A stretch of DNA of 64,000 bases from contig CACCPA010000006.1 of the NCBI GenBank assembly GCA_902547755.1, positions 49,929-113,928 of the forward strand. The letters are read 5' to 3'. The DNA comes from Halieaceae bacterium. GTDB lineage: Bacteria > Pseudomonadota > Gammaproteobacteria > Pseudomonadales > Halieaceae. Position numbers and translations under genes: made by a program. The notes under the pieces are model-generated. The model saw only the letters and a program-made list of their open reading frames with translations, had not been told where the DNA came from and did no database searches. This document shows positions 1-8,680 of this stretch, piece by piece (positions within the stretch are counted from its first letter, which is position 1; every line of letters begins with the position of its first letter).

Positions 1-586
1 ATCGCACCGATTTTTGAAGCGCCTGTGGCGACTGGTTCAAGATCGTGCCGTACACGAAGACTCTGTTGATGTGAAAACAGCGAACCTCAGTAAACCCCAA
101 AAAGACCTTCGCCGAAAAACGCATGAGACCATTGCCAAAGTCAGTGATGACTGCGGTCGGCGGCAGACATTCAACACGGCAGTCGCAGCGGTTATGGAGC
201 TTTGCAATGACGTGAGCCGTCACAGCGGCGAATCGGCAGAGGACGCGGCTGTGGTTGACGAGGCGTTAACGACAGCCGTTTCGCTACTGAACCCCATCGT
301 GCCTCATATCAGTGAAACGCTGTTCGGCCAGCTTACAGGTGGCGACATCCTTCAGGCGCCATGGCCCGAGCTCGATGAAGGCGCGCTCGCCCGAGACGAA
401 ATCGACATTGTCGTTCAAGTGAATGGGAAGGTACGAGCCAAGATCTCGGTGGCCGCCGATGCCTCGAAAGAAGCGATAGAGCAAACAGCACTCACACACG
501 ATAACGTCCAACGCTTCACGTACGGCGTGACGGTGCGCAAAATCATCGTCGTTCCCGGAAAACTGGTCAATGTGGTTGCCAATTAA
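1..586 (+). CDS. leuS: Leucyl-tRNA synthetase, C-terminal part (5' end outside window)
   Basis: Leucyl-tRNA synthetase charges tRNA-Leu with leucine in the cytoplasm. Only the last 194 or so residues are visible; the reading frame is open from base 2, so the gene starts before the window. The visible part is the alpha-helical anticodon-binding domain (beginning around RFLKRLWRLV) followed by the small C-terminal domain, recognisable from VQVNGKVRAKI and the closing VRKIIVVPGKLVNVVAN block that is typical of the family end. The stop codon lies inside the start of lptE, a 17-base overlap, so leuS, lptE and holA are probably co-transcribed, as in many gammaproteobacteria. Confidence 0.96.
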   Translation, partial: SHRFLKRLWRLVQDRAVHEDSVDVKTANLSKPQKDLRRKTHETIAKVSDDCGRRQTFNTAVAAVMELCNDVSRHSGESAEDAAVVDEALTTAVSLLNPIVPHISETLFGQLTGGDILQAPWPELDEGALARDEIDIVVQVNGKVRAKISVAADASKEAIEQTALTHDNVQRFTYGVTVRKIIVVPGKLVNVVAN

Positions 587-1109
587 TCAATGGCAGCGAT
601 TGCTACGCCGCGCCGCACTGATGTTGCTGGCTAGCACGCTTGTCAGTTGTGGGTTTGAGCTGAGAGGTCAGAGTGACCGGGCGGCCACGCTGGGGCGTTA
701 TCCAATCGCCGTTGTCAGTCAGGCTCCCAGCAGTGAGTTCGCGGCTCAATTGCGCGGTGAACTCCAGCGCCAAGGGGCAGCCTTACTCCCCCTGATCGAG
801 GCTGAATTAGTCCTCTACGTCGATATTGAAGCGTTTGAGCAGCGCAGCCTTTCCCTAACCGCACGTGCGCGCGCAGCTGAACTCGAGCTGCAGGCCAGTG
901 TGAACTTCTCGGTAAAGCTCAACGGGGAATGGCTCATCGACAACGAACGCATTGCTGTTGTCGATCAAATGCTCAATGACCCATTAAACGTTGTCGGCAA
1001 AACGGAAGAAATGCGACTGCTGCAAGAGGAGTTACGCACTGCCCTTGTGGAAGCGCTCACCCGCCGACTGGATTACGGCATTGCCGCGTACCATGCAAGT
1101 CAAACCTGA
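570..1109 (+). CDS. lptE: LPS-assembly lipoprotein LptE
   Basis: LptE is the outer-membrane lipoprotein that plugs and supports the LptD barrel during delivery of lipopolysaccharide to the cell surface. The 179-residue product has a positively charged start (RLLRRAA), a hydrophobic stretch and a lipobox LVSC followed by GFELRG, so lipidation would fall on Cys27. The GFxLRG motif after the cysteine and the position between leuS and holA are characteristic. The ATG at 570 overlaps the end of leuS by 17 bases; an internal ATG at 621 would still leave a short signal peptide, so the exact start is open. Its 3' end overlaps holA by 17 bases. Confidence 0.93.
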   Translation: MWLPINQWQRLLRRAALMLLASTLVSCGFELRGQSDRAATLGRYPIAVVSQAPSSEFAAQLRGELQRQGAALLPLIEAELVLYVDIEAFEQRSLSLTARARAAELELQASVNFSVKLNGEWLIDNERIAVVDQMLNDPLNVVGKTEEMRLLQEELRTALVEALTRRLDYGIAAYHASQT

Positions 1110-2124
1110 GCAGCTAGAGCAACATCTAAAACAGGGCATGCGGCCCTGCTACCTGGTCACCGGTGCCGAACTGTTGATTGTTCAGGAATGTGCCGATGCG
1201 ATCCGGCGCGCTGCTCGTGCTGCCGGTTGTATTGATCGAGAGCGCTTTGATTCGTCGGACAAAGAGAGTTGGCAGAACCTCGTTCAAAGTGCCAGCGCCA
1301 TGTCGCTTTTTGCCGACAGGAAATTGATCGAGATACAGGTTGAGAACGGTAAGCCGGGCGCAGAAGGCAGCAAGGCACTGCAGGAGTACCTGTCGATAGA
1401 CAGTGAGGACATACTGCTGATTGTGGCGGGCAAGATTGACAAGCAGTCGCAGCGCGCCAAGTGGTTCACAGCGCTGGATCAGAGCGGGACCGTTGTGACC
1501 GTCTGGCCGATTCATCCACGTGACCTCCCCTCCTGGATTCAGCAGCGAGTAAACCGGCGAGGCATGAAGTGTGATCGCGAGGCGATTTCCATGCTCGCCG
1601 AGCGCGTGGAGGGCAACCTCCTCGCTGCCGCACAGGAGATTGAGAAACTCTCCCTGCTGGCCAACGACACACATATCACAACTGAGATCGTGTCCCAGTC
1701 GGTTGGTAACAGCGCCCGCTACAACGCCTTTAATATGGTGGATACCGCACTTGCCGGCGATGCTCGTGGTGCTCTGCGCGCGCTGCGGGGACTCAAAGCC
1801 GAGGGCAGCGCGGCACCCGCCATTCTCTGGCCAATATCAAAAGAGCTCAGACTCCTAATCGACGCCTCGTCTGCTGTAAAGAAAGGTACACCGGCAGGCG
1901 CTGCACTCGATCGATTAGGCGTTTGGCGCAGCCGACTGAATTTGATGCAGCAGGCACTGGGTAGACACACGCCGGAGAGTCTTGATCACTGCCTGCACCT
2001 CAACTTTGCCGCAGATGGCAGTGCCAAAGGCTTGATGCCCAGAGACTGCTGGGACTATCTCGAGTCACTTGTTGTCGCGATCGCCTCGGGCGCGAAATCT
2101 GAAACAACCCGCCGGCGCGCGTAA
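1093..2124 (+). CDS. holA: DNA polymerase III, delta subunit
   Basis: HolA is the delta subunit of the clamp loader; it opens the beta sliding clamp so that it can be placed on DNA. The product is 343 residues, the usual length. The start ATG at 1093 gives MQVKPEQLEQHL, matching the family N-terminus, and overlaps lptE by 17 bases; an upstream extension in the same frame lies wholly inside lptE and is not likely to be used. Family features include YLVTGAELLIVQE near the N-terminus, where the AAA-type fold lies, and the ERVEGNLLAAAQEIEKL block in the middle. The 3' end overlaps the convergent MFS gene by 70 bases. Confidence 0.94.
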   Translation: MQVKPEQLEQHLKQGMRPCYLVTGAELLIVQECADAIRRAARAAGCIDRERFDSSDKESWQNLVQSASAMSLFADRKLIEIQVENGKPGAEGSKALQEYLSIDSEDILLIVAGKIDKQSQRAKWFTALDQSGTVVTVWPIHPRDLPSWIQQRVNRRGMKCDREAISMLAERVEGNLLAAAQEIEKLSLLANDTHITTEIVSQSVGNSARYNAFNMVDTALAGDARGALRALRGLKAEGSAAPAILWPISKELRLLIDASSAVKKGTPAGAALDRLGVWRSRLNLMQQALGRHTPESLDHCLHLNFAADGSAKGLMPRDCWDYLESLVVAIASGAKSETTRRRA

Positions 2125-3314
2125 AGCGCCAGTACCGCTAACACCCCCAGCGCTGACGCTACAGCGAAGGTCGTAACGAACCCTGCCCACTCTGCAAGGG
2201 CACCATTGGTGGCGGCCCCCAGTGCAGGAGATGCCATCATTGTCATCGACCACAGACTCATGACGCGTCCGTGGTAATTCGGGTCGATGACTAGCTGGGT
2301 CAGTGCCTGACATCCAGTACCTGCGATCGTCGTCGTAAAGGTAATAAGGCCCACCACAGCAGCGAGGCTTATCAGCGCATCCAACCAGTTCAGAGTGGCA
2401 AGCAGTAACGTTGCCCCCAAAAGCGCCACTAAAATCAGGCGATACAGACCGATGACATCAGCGGACTGCCGGCTCATTAACAAGCCACCGAGAACTGCAC
2501 CGGTGCCTGCGGTAGCGGTCAGCCAAGCCAATTCGCTCGCCCCACCCATCAGCAGCCGACCTGATACGGCGGGCAGTAATTCAATAAAGCTGCGGCCCAG
2601 GAGACCGTTAACCAAGGTCGACAAAAGAATCAGAATGATCACAGGGGTGTTGCGCACGTAGTTCAACCCCTCAATAAATTCGCTGTTGACGCTTTTGTCA
2701 GAGCGGCTTTCCCGTGCACCGACCCCGCGAAGCGTTGTCAAAATCACGCCTGAGGTTCCGAAAATGCAGACAGCAACGAGCCAAGCCCAGCCAACACCCC
2801 ATTGGGCAATGATTGCGGCGCACATTGCGGGGCCCAAGATGCGGGCAATATTGAAGGACATGGCGACAAGCCCAATAGCACTCGGCAGCGCACTTCGAGG
2901 AACCAGAAGCGGAACGAGCGCCAAGCGCATGGGATTATGCAACGCCGATGCAGACCCCAGCGCTGCCGCGAGCAACAGTAGCGTCAGCTCATCGAAGGCA
3001 CCAAGAAAGGTCGTAATGGCGCCAGTAAGACCGATGGATGAGTGGAACACCATTGAAAAAATTAGGCCGTGCCGAGGGTTAACCCGATCTGACTGCACAC
3101 CAAAATAAGGTGACAAAACAAGTGCCGGAGCCAACATCAACGCGCCCACAATGCCGACCCATAGGGGTGATGCTGTCAGCTCCCAGGCACTCCAGCCCAG
3201 GATGAAGCGCAATATCCAGCTCCCGAGACCAGAGAACCAACTCGCCGGGTAGTAACGCCGAAATCGAGGCTCTCTTAATGCGGAATGAGCAACCTGTCGC
3301 TTTTCACGACACAC
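2055..3314 (-). CDS. MFS transporter (EntS-like MFS_3 family)
   Basis: An inner-membrane permease of 419 residues with about twelve hydrophobic segments, most like the MFS_3 exporters related to EntS. Visible landmarks are SDRVNPRHGL in the loop between helices 2 and 3 (the MFS signature loop), and the HNPMRLALVPLLVPR block of helices 4-5, often seen in EntS-type proteins. The substrate cannot be read from sequence. The start is a GTG at 3314; no better start is visible. The gene diverges from imuA and the LexA box at 3352-3371 lies between them, so SOS control of this gene is possible but unproven. Its 3' end runs 70 bases into holA on the other strand. Confidence 0.85.
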   Translation of the reverse strand: MCREKRQVAHSALREPRFRRYYPASWFSGLGSWILRFILGWSAWELTASPLWVGIVGALMLAPALVLSPYFGVQSDRVNPRHGLIFSMVFHSSIGLTGAITTFLGAFDELTLLLLAAALGSASALHNPMRLALVPLLVPRSALPSAIGLVAMSFNIARILGPAMCAAIIAQWGVGWAWLVAVCIFGTSGVILTTLRGVGARESRSDKSVNSEFIEGLNYVRNTPVIILILLSTLVNGLLGRSFIELLPAVSGRLLMGGASELAWLTATAGTGAVLGGLLMSRQSADVIGLYRLILVALLGATLLLATLNWLDALISLAAVVGLITFTTTIAGTGCQALTQLVIDPNYHGRVMSLWSMTMMASPALGAATNGALAEWAGFVTTFAVASALGVLAVLALYARRRVVSDFAPEAIATTSDSR

Positions 3315-3351
3315 AAATATCGCCTCTCTTGCTTTTCAATCACAATGGAAC

Positions 3352-3371
3352 TACTGTTTATTTATACAGTA
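3352..3371. promoter_or_regulatory. LexA box upstream of imuA
   Basis: The sequence TACTGTTTATTTATACAGTA matches the gammaproteobacterial LexA operator (TACTGT, AT-rich centre, ACAGTA; CTGT-N8-ACAG core) with no deviation in the arms. It lies 51 bases before the ATG of imuA and 38 bases from the start of the divergent MFS gene. LexA bound here would repress imuA until DNA damage activates RecA. Confidence 0.95.
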
Positions 3372-3422
3372 TTTTTACTAATGCCTTTTCAGCACGCATT
3401 AGTCTTATTTTCGGAGCACATC

Positions 3423-4163
3423 ATGAGCTACTCCATAGAGCAAATCATCAATCGTCCAGACACCTGGCAGGGCAGTGAAGGACGCAGTAATTCACGCGTC
3501 ATTCTAACCACTAAGTCAGCCAATGCGGACTGGCATAACAAACAAAGTATCCCCACTGGCTTTGAGAGCCTCGATAAAGAGCTTCACCTCAATGGTTGGC
3601 CAACCCACGGCGCAGTCGAAGTCCTGAGCGATCAGGATGGTGCTGAGTGTATGGGACTCTTTCTACCCACAATGCAAAAACTGGCAAGCGAGAAGCGCTG
3701 GCAAGCTTTCATTAACGCACCACACACACCCTATGCCCCATTATTACGCGCCCATCATATCCCCACTGAGCAAGTACTTATGGTTCATCCGAAACACCGT
3801 GATGAAACGTTATGGGCTACCGAGCAAGCAGTTCGCAGTACAACCTGCAGCACAGTATTTACCTGGTTAGGGAGCACTCACTTCCGTTATGCAGAGATTC
3901 GCAAACTGCAGTTAGCCGCCGCCAGTACGGACACACTACTCTTCTTGTTCAGATCGAGCGATGCGCTATCTGACTCAACACCTGTATCGCTACGTCTACA
4001 CATTAATGCCTACCGTGAAGTCACCGTCGTCAAACAGCGTGGCGGTAAACGCGAAGTCGATGTGCGGTTACCCACGAACCCTATTCTGGAAACTCATGAC
4101 ATTACACACCGCAGTAAGGCGCTTGCTACTAAGACAGGTACGTTCTTAACGCCCGTCGCATAG
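3423..4163 (+). CDS. imuA: ImuA: SOS-induced translesion synthesis accessory protein
   Basis: ImuA is the RecA-like partner of the ImuB/DnaE2 mutasome, which copies damaged DNA under SOS control. The 246-residue product shows IPTGFESLDKEL and GWPTHGAVEVLSD near the start, then APHTPYAPLLRAHHI and LRKLQLAAA-type motifs typical of ImuA/SulA-like proteins. The ATG at 3423 is preceded by GGAG (3413-3416) and lies downstream of a perfect LexA box; a longer in-frame opening would run back across the operator and is rejected. No Walker A motif of RecA type is visible, in keeping with the family. Unusually, imuB is not next: it lies 4.5 kb downstream with a separate LexA box. A strong hairpin follows the stop. 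Confidence 0.88.
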   Translation: MSYSIEQIINRPDTWQGSEGRSNSRVILTTKSANADWHNKQSIPTGFESLDKELHLNGWPTHGAVEVLSDQDGAECMGLFLPTMQKLASEKRWQAFINAPHTPYAPLLRAHHIPTEQVLMVHPKHRDETLWATEQAVRSTTCSTVFTWLGSTHFRYAEIRKLQLAAASTDTLLFLFRSSDALSDSTPVSLRLHINAYREVTVVKQRGGKREVDVRLPTNPILETHDITHRSKALATKTGTFLTPVA

Positions 4164-4191
4164 CGCCCACTCTCCCTACGCTTCCCCACTA

Positions 4192-4225
4192 CCCCGGGAC
4201 TCGGGCTCCCCTCCGAGTTTCGGGG
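4192..4225 (+). terminator. Long hairpin after imuA
   Basis: Arms at 4192-4204 and 4213-4225 can pair over 13 positions (two as G-U pairs in the plus-strand RNA) around an 8-base loop. It is followed by a T/C-rich stretch rather than a pure T run. It sits 28 bases after the imuA stop, so it probably ends the imuA transcript, which supports imuA being a single-gene unit. Confidence 0.6.
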
Positions 4226-4280
4226 TCTCTCACTTATCTAACGTTATCGAAGATGCTCTAACCTTAGACCTGACTGCGTT

Positions 4281-5051
4281 ATGCTCTCGGCGTACCAACT
4301 AGCTCGATGTGAGATGCCTGAACTACCCATCACAAGTGATATCTTTTTGTTACTGGTCACAACCAGCTTCATCGCCTCAATGCTCACTGCATCAGTCGGT
4401 ATTGGTGGTGGCACACTGGTGCTCGCGGTGCTTGTCGTAACCGTCCCTATCGCCGCTGTCGTACCACTGCACAGCGTCGTTCAGCTTGGCTCCAATACCG
4501 GACGGGCTATCATGACGCGCCCCCATCTCTCGATGCGCTTGTTCTGGCCATTGGTCATCGGCGCTGTCATTGGCACCCTCGCAGCTGCTCCCTTTAGCGC
4601 TTTTTGGCTAAATGAGATACAGCTCACCCTGCTACTCGCGGGTTTTACGCTGCTGGTCACCTGGGTACCCATCCCAGCCATAAAAACCCATCGAAGCAGT
4701 CACAGTCTGCTCTTTAGCATTGGCATCAGCTTCATTGGGGTATTTGTTAGCGCAACCGGTCCTTTGATTGCGGCCTACCTCAGACACCAAGCAGCAAGCC
4801 GGCAAGAGCTGGTCGCCACAATGGCTGCCAGCGTCTCGACAATGAACTTTCTTCGCATCGTGCTGTTTAGCGGGCTTGGCTTCGTGTGGTACGAGTGGCT
4901 TGTCCCGCTCGCGGCCATGATTACAGCTGGCTTTGGCGGGACACTCATTGGGCTGCAATTGCTAGGCCGCTTGCCCGAGAAATTATTTCAGACACTACTC
5001 AAACTGCTACTCACCACACTTGCATTTCTGATGATCATTAGAGTCATGTGA
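4281..5051 (+). CDS. TauE/SafE-family membrane permease
   Basis: A 256-residue integral membrane protein with about eight hydrophobic segments. The glycine-rich ASVGIGGGTLVLAVLV near the N-terminus and the matching ATGPLIAAYLRH in the second half are the duplicated signature of the TauE/SafE (sulfite exporter/DUF81) family, which moves small organic or sulfur-containing anions; the substrate is not predictable. Two starts are possible, ATG 4281 and ATG 4314 (MPELPITSD); neither has a strong ribosome site, and the second fits the family N-terminus slightly better. It is flanked by imuA and, convergently and 16 bases away, by the DUF885 gene. Confidence 0.85.
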   Translation: MLSAYQLARCEMPELPITSDIFLLLVTTSFIASMLTASVGIGGGTLVLAVLVVTVPIAAVVPLHSVVQLGSNTGRAIMTRPHLSMRLFWPLVIGAVIGTLAAAPFSAFWLNEIQLTLLLAGFTLLVTWVPIPAIKTHRSSHSLLFSIGISFIGVFVSATGPLIAAYLRHQAASRQELVATMAASVSTMNFLRIVLFSGLGFVWYEWLVPLAAMITAGFGGTLIGLQLLGRLPEKLFQTLLKLLLTTLAFLMIIRVM

Positions 5052-5067
5052 TCAGGTTTCGCTGCTC

Positions 5068-6918
5068 TTATCCTTCTGAATCTTGTACTCGAACCATAGC
5101 ATCGATGTTCTCTGCCAACTTGTTAAGCGGAACCGGGCCGCTGCCAAGCACCGTGTCGTGGAACAACCGGATATCAAACTTATCTCCCAAGGCTTCGCGC
5201 GCTTGCTCGCGAAGTTCAACAATGCGCAGTTTCCCAATCATGTAGGCAGTCGCCTGCCCGGGCATGGCGATGTAGCGCTCAATGGCTTTGATGCAGTCAT
5301 ACTCTGCATTGGGCGTATTGTTGACCAAATAGGCGATTGCCTCCTCACGACTCCAGCGCTTGCTGTGGATGCCAGTATCCACGACCAATCGCGCCGCTCG
5401 CCAGAGTTCCATTGCCAACTGCCCAAATCGCGAATATGGATACTCGTAAAATCCCATTTCGTAAGCCAGTTGCTCGGTATACAAGCCCCACCCCTCGGAG
5501 AATGCGGTAAAACTGAGGTAGCGCTGTAAATCGGGAACACCCTCCAACTCGGCTGTAATGGCGCGCTGAAGATGGTGTCCGGGTAATCCCTCATGGAAAG
5601 CTAGGGCTTCCAAATCGGTCTTTGGCATCGCCGACATATCAAACAGGTTGGCGTAAAAAATACCGGGACGCGATCCGTCAGGCGGTGGGCTCTGATAGAA
5701 AGCTTTACCCGCGCTCTGCTCTCGGAACGGCTCGACACGTTTAACGATTAATTCCGCTTTTGGGAGCACACCGAAATACTCGGGCAACTTTTCCTCCATG
5801 CGTGCTATAGCCGATCGCGCGTCCTCAAGGTACTGCTCCCTACCTTCATCGGTGTTGGGGTAACGCAGCTCCTGATTTTCCCGAACAAACACAAAAAACT
5901 CTTGGAGCGTTCCCGAAAAGCCGACCTGTCGCATGATCGATCGCATCTCGTCATGAATACGATCTATGTTGGTCAGGCCTAGCTGGTGAACCTCATCGGC
6001 CGTTAACTCAGTTGTCGTGAACCACTTCAGCAGGCGCTGGTAGTACTCCTCACCATCGGGAAACCGCCAAACCCCATCATCGCCCGTTGCCGATTGCGCT
6101 AGGCGCTCGACAGTCGCCATAAAACGCGTGTACGCAGGCTTAAACTGGGACACCAAGGCATCGCGCCCAGCATTGAGCAGGCGCGCCTCTTCGTCTTCTA
6201 GAAGCTCGAGCTTGGCGACTTTCGCCTGAAAGTCAGACCACACAGGCGAAAGGTTCTCTGAATCGTCAAAGGGCTGACCGCTAATGACATTACTCGAGGA
6301 CTCCAAAATAGCTGGGTACATCCAGTCGACAAGATAAAACCCTTTATCAGCTCGCAGTATGAGCTGCTCCTCAACCTCCCCTAAATAGGTCTCAACATTC
6401 TTCAGCCGCCCTACATAAGCCTCAGCATCTACGACTGAGGTCACCCGGTGAATGTTGATGAGCGAGCTGGGGATACTGGTATGAGCACCACGAAATTGGT
6501 GTAGCGCGTAAGCGTGGTGACGGAAGTCATCGAGCATGAGCGACCGCTCAAGCGACATGCGATAGAGATCAAGCGATAATTGCGCCGCCTCGGGTAGCGC
6601 TGAGCGATCGAACCCGTCGAGCTCAACCAATCCCGCTTCCATCCGAGCCCGTTCCTCATCCTGAAACGCTTCTGATTGCGGGTTCCACTCATCTTGGCGG
6701 TCTTTAATGCCAAGATAGCTTGCCGTAAAGGGCTGCCTAGCGAGGTTATCGGCGAACACTTGCGCCAAATACGCGTTCAAACGTTCATGCTCAGACTGTG
6801 CAGCTGGCACGTTGCTAACCACCGGGGTATCACTGGACTGAATCTGTGAGTCGCCACATCCAGCTAGCAAGAGTGTGACGGCGCAGGTCGCGGCGAGGAA
6901 GGTATGTAGAATTTGCAT
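5068..6918 (-). CDS. DUF885 family lipoprotein, putative metallopeptidase
   Basis: A 616-residue DUF885 protein. Proteins of this family carry a zincin-like motif and are thought to be peptidases. Here the motif reads AFHEGLPGHHLQRA in the C-terminal half, with downstream EGWGLYTEQLAYE, both hallmarks of the family. The start at 6918 gives a short basic-hydrophobic leader ending in LLLAGC, a lipobox, so the protein should be attached to a membrane facing the periplasm. A longer in-frame opening upstream (to 7176) overlaps the divergent carboxylase gene and would bury the signal peptide, so it is rejected. Role in the cell is unknown. Confidence 0.88.
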   Translation of the reverse strand: MQILHTFLAATCAVTLLLAGCGDSQIQSSDTPVVSNVPAAQSEHERLNAYLAQVFADNLARQPFTASYLGIKDRQDEWNPQSEAFQDEERARMEAGLVELDGFDRSALPEAAQLSLDLYRMSLERSLMLDDFRHHAYALHQFRGAHTSIPSSLINIHRVTSVVDAEAYVGRLKNVETYLGEVEEQLILRADKGFYLVDWMYPAILESSSNVISGQPFDDSENLSPVWSDFQAKVAKLELLEDEEARLLNAGRDALVSQFKPAYTRFMATVERLAQSATGDDGVWRFPDGEEYYQRLLKWFTTTELTADEVHQLGLTNIDRIHDEMRSIMRQVGFSGTLQEFFVFVRENQELRYPNTDEGREQYLEDARSAIARMEEKLPEYFGVLPKAELIVKRVEPFREQSAGKAFYQSPPPDGSRPGIFYANLFDMSAMPKTDLEALAFHEGLPGHHLQRAITAELEGVPDLQRYLSFTAFSEGWGLYTEQLAYEMGFYEYPYSRFGQLAMELWRAARLVVDTGIHSKRWSREEAIAYLVNNTPNAEYDCIKAIERYIAMPGQATAYMIGKLRIVELREQAREALGDKFDIRLFHDTVLGSGPVPLNKLAENIDAMVRVQDSEG

Positions 6919-7052
6919 AAGTGTTTCTCTGATAACAACCGGTGAAGCGCCCATGGTAACCCAGCAATAAGCACCGAGCCTCAGCTTTGGGAAAACTTGC
7001 CTGAGCAGGATATGAACCTTATGGTCTAGCAATTCGATCGCAGGAGCGAACT

Positions 7053-8579
7053 GTGTCAAAAGGACCGACTCAAATCGATGCCCAAGCGCATTTAGATCAG
7101 GTAACCGCCGATACCTCAGATGCGGTGCGGAAATCGGCGCGGGAGAAGCGTCACGCAAAAGGTTTTCGAACTGCACGTGAAAATTTGGCAGATCTGGTCG
7201 ATGGCGACAGCTTCGTGGAATACGGGCAGTTGGCGGTAGCAGCCCAGCGCGGACGAAGAGATCCCGAGTCGATGCGCATTGATACTGCGGCCGACGGTGT
7301 AATCACTGGTACAGCAACGATCAATAAAGACCTCATTGCAGGCGGGGGAAGCGATGTCGCCGTCGCGATCTATGACTACAGTGTGCTAGCCGGTACACAA
7401 GGGTTCTTCCATCACCAAAAACTCGACCGAATTTTCGAGGTTGCAGAGCGAGAGCGCCTACCCTTTGTAATGTACACCGAGGGTGGTGGCGGTCGTCCGG
7501 GGGATACCGACGTTAAGGTGAATATTGCGGGGTTGAACAGTACCTCTTTCAGCCGCTGGGCGGGACTGACCGGCAAAGTGCCCCGTGTCACCGTGAATAA
7601 TGGGTACTGCTTCGCGGGCAATGCCGCTCTTTTTGGCGCGGGCGATATTCGTATTGCAACCAAATCATCATCGATCGGCATGGCGGGCCCTGCCATGATC
7701 GAAGGCGGTGGTCTCGGTAGTTTTCATCCCAATGAAATCGGACCAGTCAATACATTGTGCAACGCAGGTGCAATCGATCTGTTAGCTGAGGACGAAGCCC
7801 ATGCCACCGCACTAGCGAAATGGGCTTTGAGTTACGGCCAAGGTACCGTTCAGCCAGACGCTGTTGCTGATCAGATGGCGCTAAGAACCATCCTGCCCGA
7901 GAATCGGCGTATGGCCTATGACGTTAGACGGGTCATAGACGTGTTATTCGATCAGCAGTCGGTACTCGAACTGCGTCCAGTCTATGGACGTGCCGTGGTT
8001 ACAGCCTTAGCCCGCGTTGAAGGCCATCCCGTTGCGGTCATCGCGAGCGACTGTCGCCATTTGGGTGGCGCGGTGGATGTCGACGCTGCTAGAAAAGCCG
8101 GTGAAATGATGGAGCTGGCCAAGCGATGGCGATTACCCATCGTATCCCTTGTCGATACACCCGGATTTATGGTGGGACCCGATAGCGAAGCAATGGGTGC
8201 AGCGAAAGTGATGCCCGAGCTCTTCAATACGGCGGCCAGTGTCGATACGCCGTGGGTGGGTTTGTTCCTCAGACGCGGGTACGGATTGGGTGCCATGGTG
8301 CTGGTAGGTGGCTCATTTGAGTTTCCGACCATCACCGCTAGTTGGCCGCAGGGCGAGTTTGGCGGTATGGGACTTGAAGGTGCCGTCAGGCTAGGTTTCA
8401 AAAAAGAGCTGGAAGCGGTGCCCGAAGGCGATGCGCGTGATGCGCTCTACGGAAAATTGGTGGCAGACATGTACGAGAAAGGTCGTGCGACCGAAGCCGC
8501 AGCCTACTTGGAAATTGACATGGTGATTGACCCCGCAGAAAGTCGAAAAGTCATCTTACGAGGCATCAGGCAGGGTTAA
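7053..8579 (+). CDS. Acyl-CoA carboxylase, carboxyltransferase (beta) subunit
   Basis: A 508-residue carboxyl-transferase-domain protein of the acetyl/propionyl/methylcrotonyl-CoA carboxylase beta type, which transfers CO2 from carboxybiotin to an acyl-CoA. Both halves of the crotonase-like fold are visible: KRHAKGFRTARENLADLVD and the GGGGRPGD/FCFAGNAALFG-type region in the N-half, and VIASDCRHLGGAVDVDAARKAGEMMELA with VDTPGFMVGPDSE in the C-half. GTG 7053 is chosen because AGGAG lies at 7042-7046. No biotin carboxylase or biotin carrier gene is nearby, so the partner must be encoded elsewhere. The acyl-CoA substrate is not predictable. Confidence 0.87.
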   Translation: MSKGPTQIDAQAHLDQVTADTSDAVRKSAREKRHAKGFRTARENLADLVDGDSFVEYGQLAVAAQRGRRDPESMRIDTAADGVITGTATINKDLIAGGGSDVAVAIYDYSVLAGTQGFFHHQKLDRIFEVAERERLPFVMYTEGGGGRPGDTDVKVNIAGLNSTSFSRWAGLTGKVPRVTVNNGYCFAGNAALFGAGDIRIATKSSSIGMAGPAMIEGGGLGSFHPNEIGPVNTLCNAGAIDLLAEDEAHATALAKWALSYGQGTVQPDAVADQMALRTILPENRRMAYDVRRVIDVLFDQQSVLELRPVYGRAVVTALARVEGHPVAVIASDCRHLGGAVDVDAARKAGEMMELAKRWRLPIVSLVDTPGFMVGPDSEAMGAAKVMPELFNTAASVDTPWVGLFLRRGYGLGAMVLVGGSFEFPTITASWPQGEFGGMGLEGAVRLGFKKELEAVPEGDARDALYGKLVADMYEKGRATEAAAYLEIDMVIDPAESRKVILRGIRQG

Positions 8580-8646
8580 TACGGTCAAAGATTGTGCAGG
8601 CTACTAGATCAAGAGGTTATCGCTTGTGAACTAGCCATCATCCATA

Positions 8647-8666
8647 TACTGTATAAATAAACAGTA
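8647..8666. promoter_or_regulatory. LexA box upstream of imuB
   Basis: TACTGTATAAATAAACAGTA has perfect TACTGT and ACAGTA arms with the CTGT-N8-ACAG core at 8649-8664. It ends only 14 bases before the GTG start of imuB, so LexA would cover the transcription start region. Confidence 0.95.
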
Positions 8667-8680
8667 TATGCGTTGAATCT

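Noticed and set aside
991..1092. A 34-codon N-terminal extension of holA in the same frame
   Set aside because: It lies wholly inside lptE and has no similarity to the family; the ATG at 1093 gives the normal start.
3285..3422. A longer imuA reading frame starting before the LexA box
   Set aside because: It would translate through the operator; the ATG at 3423 has a ribosome site and gives the usual N-terminus.
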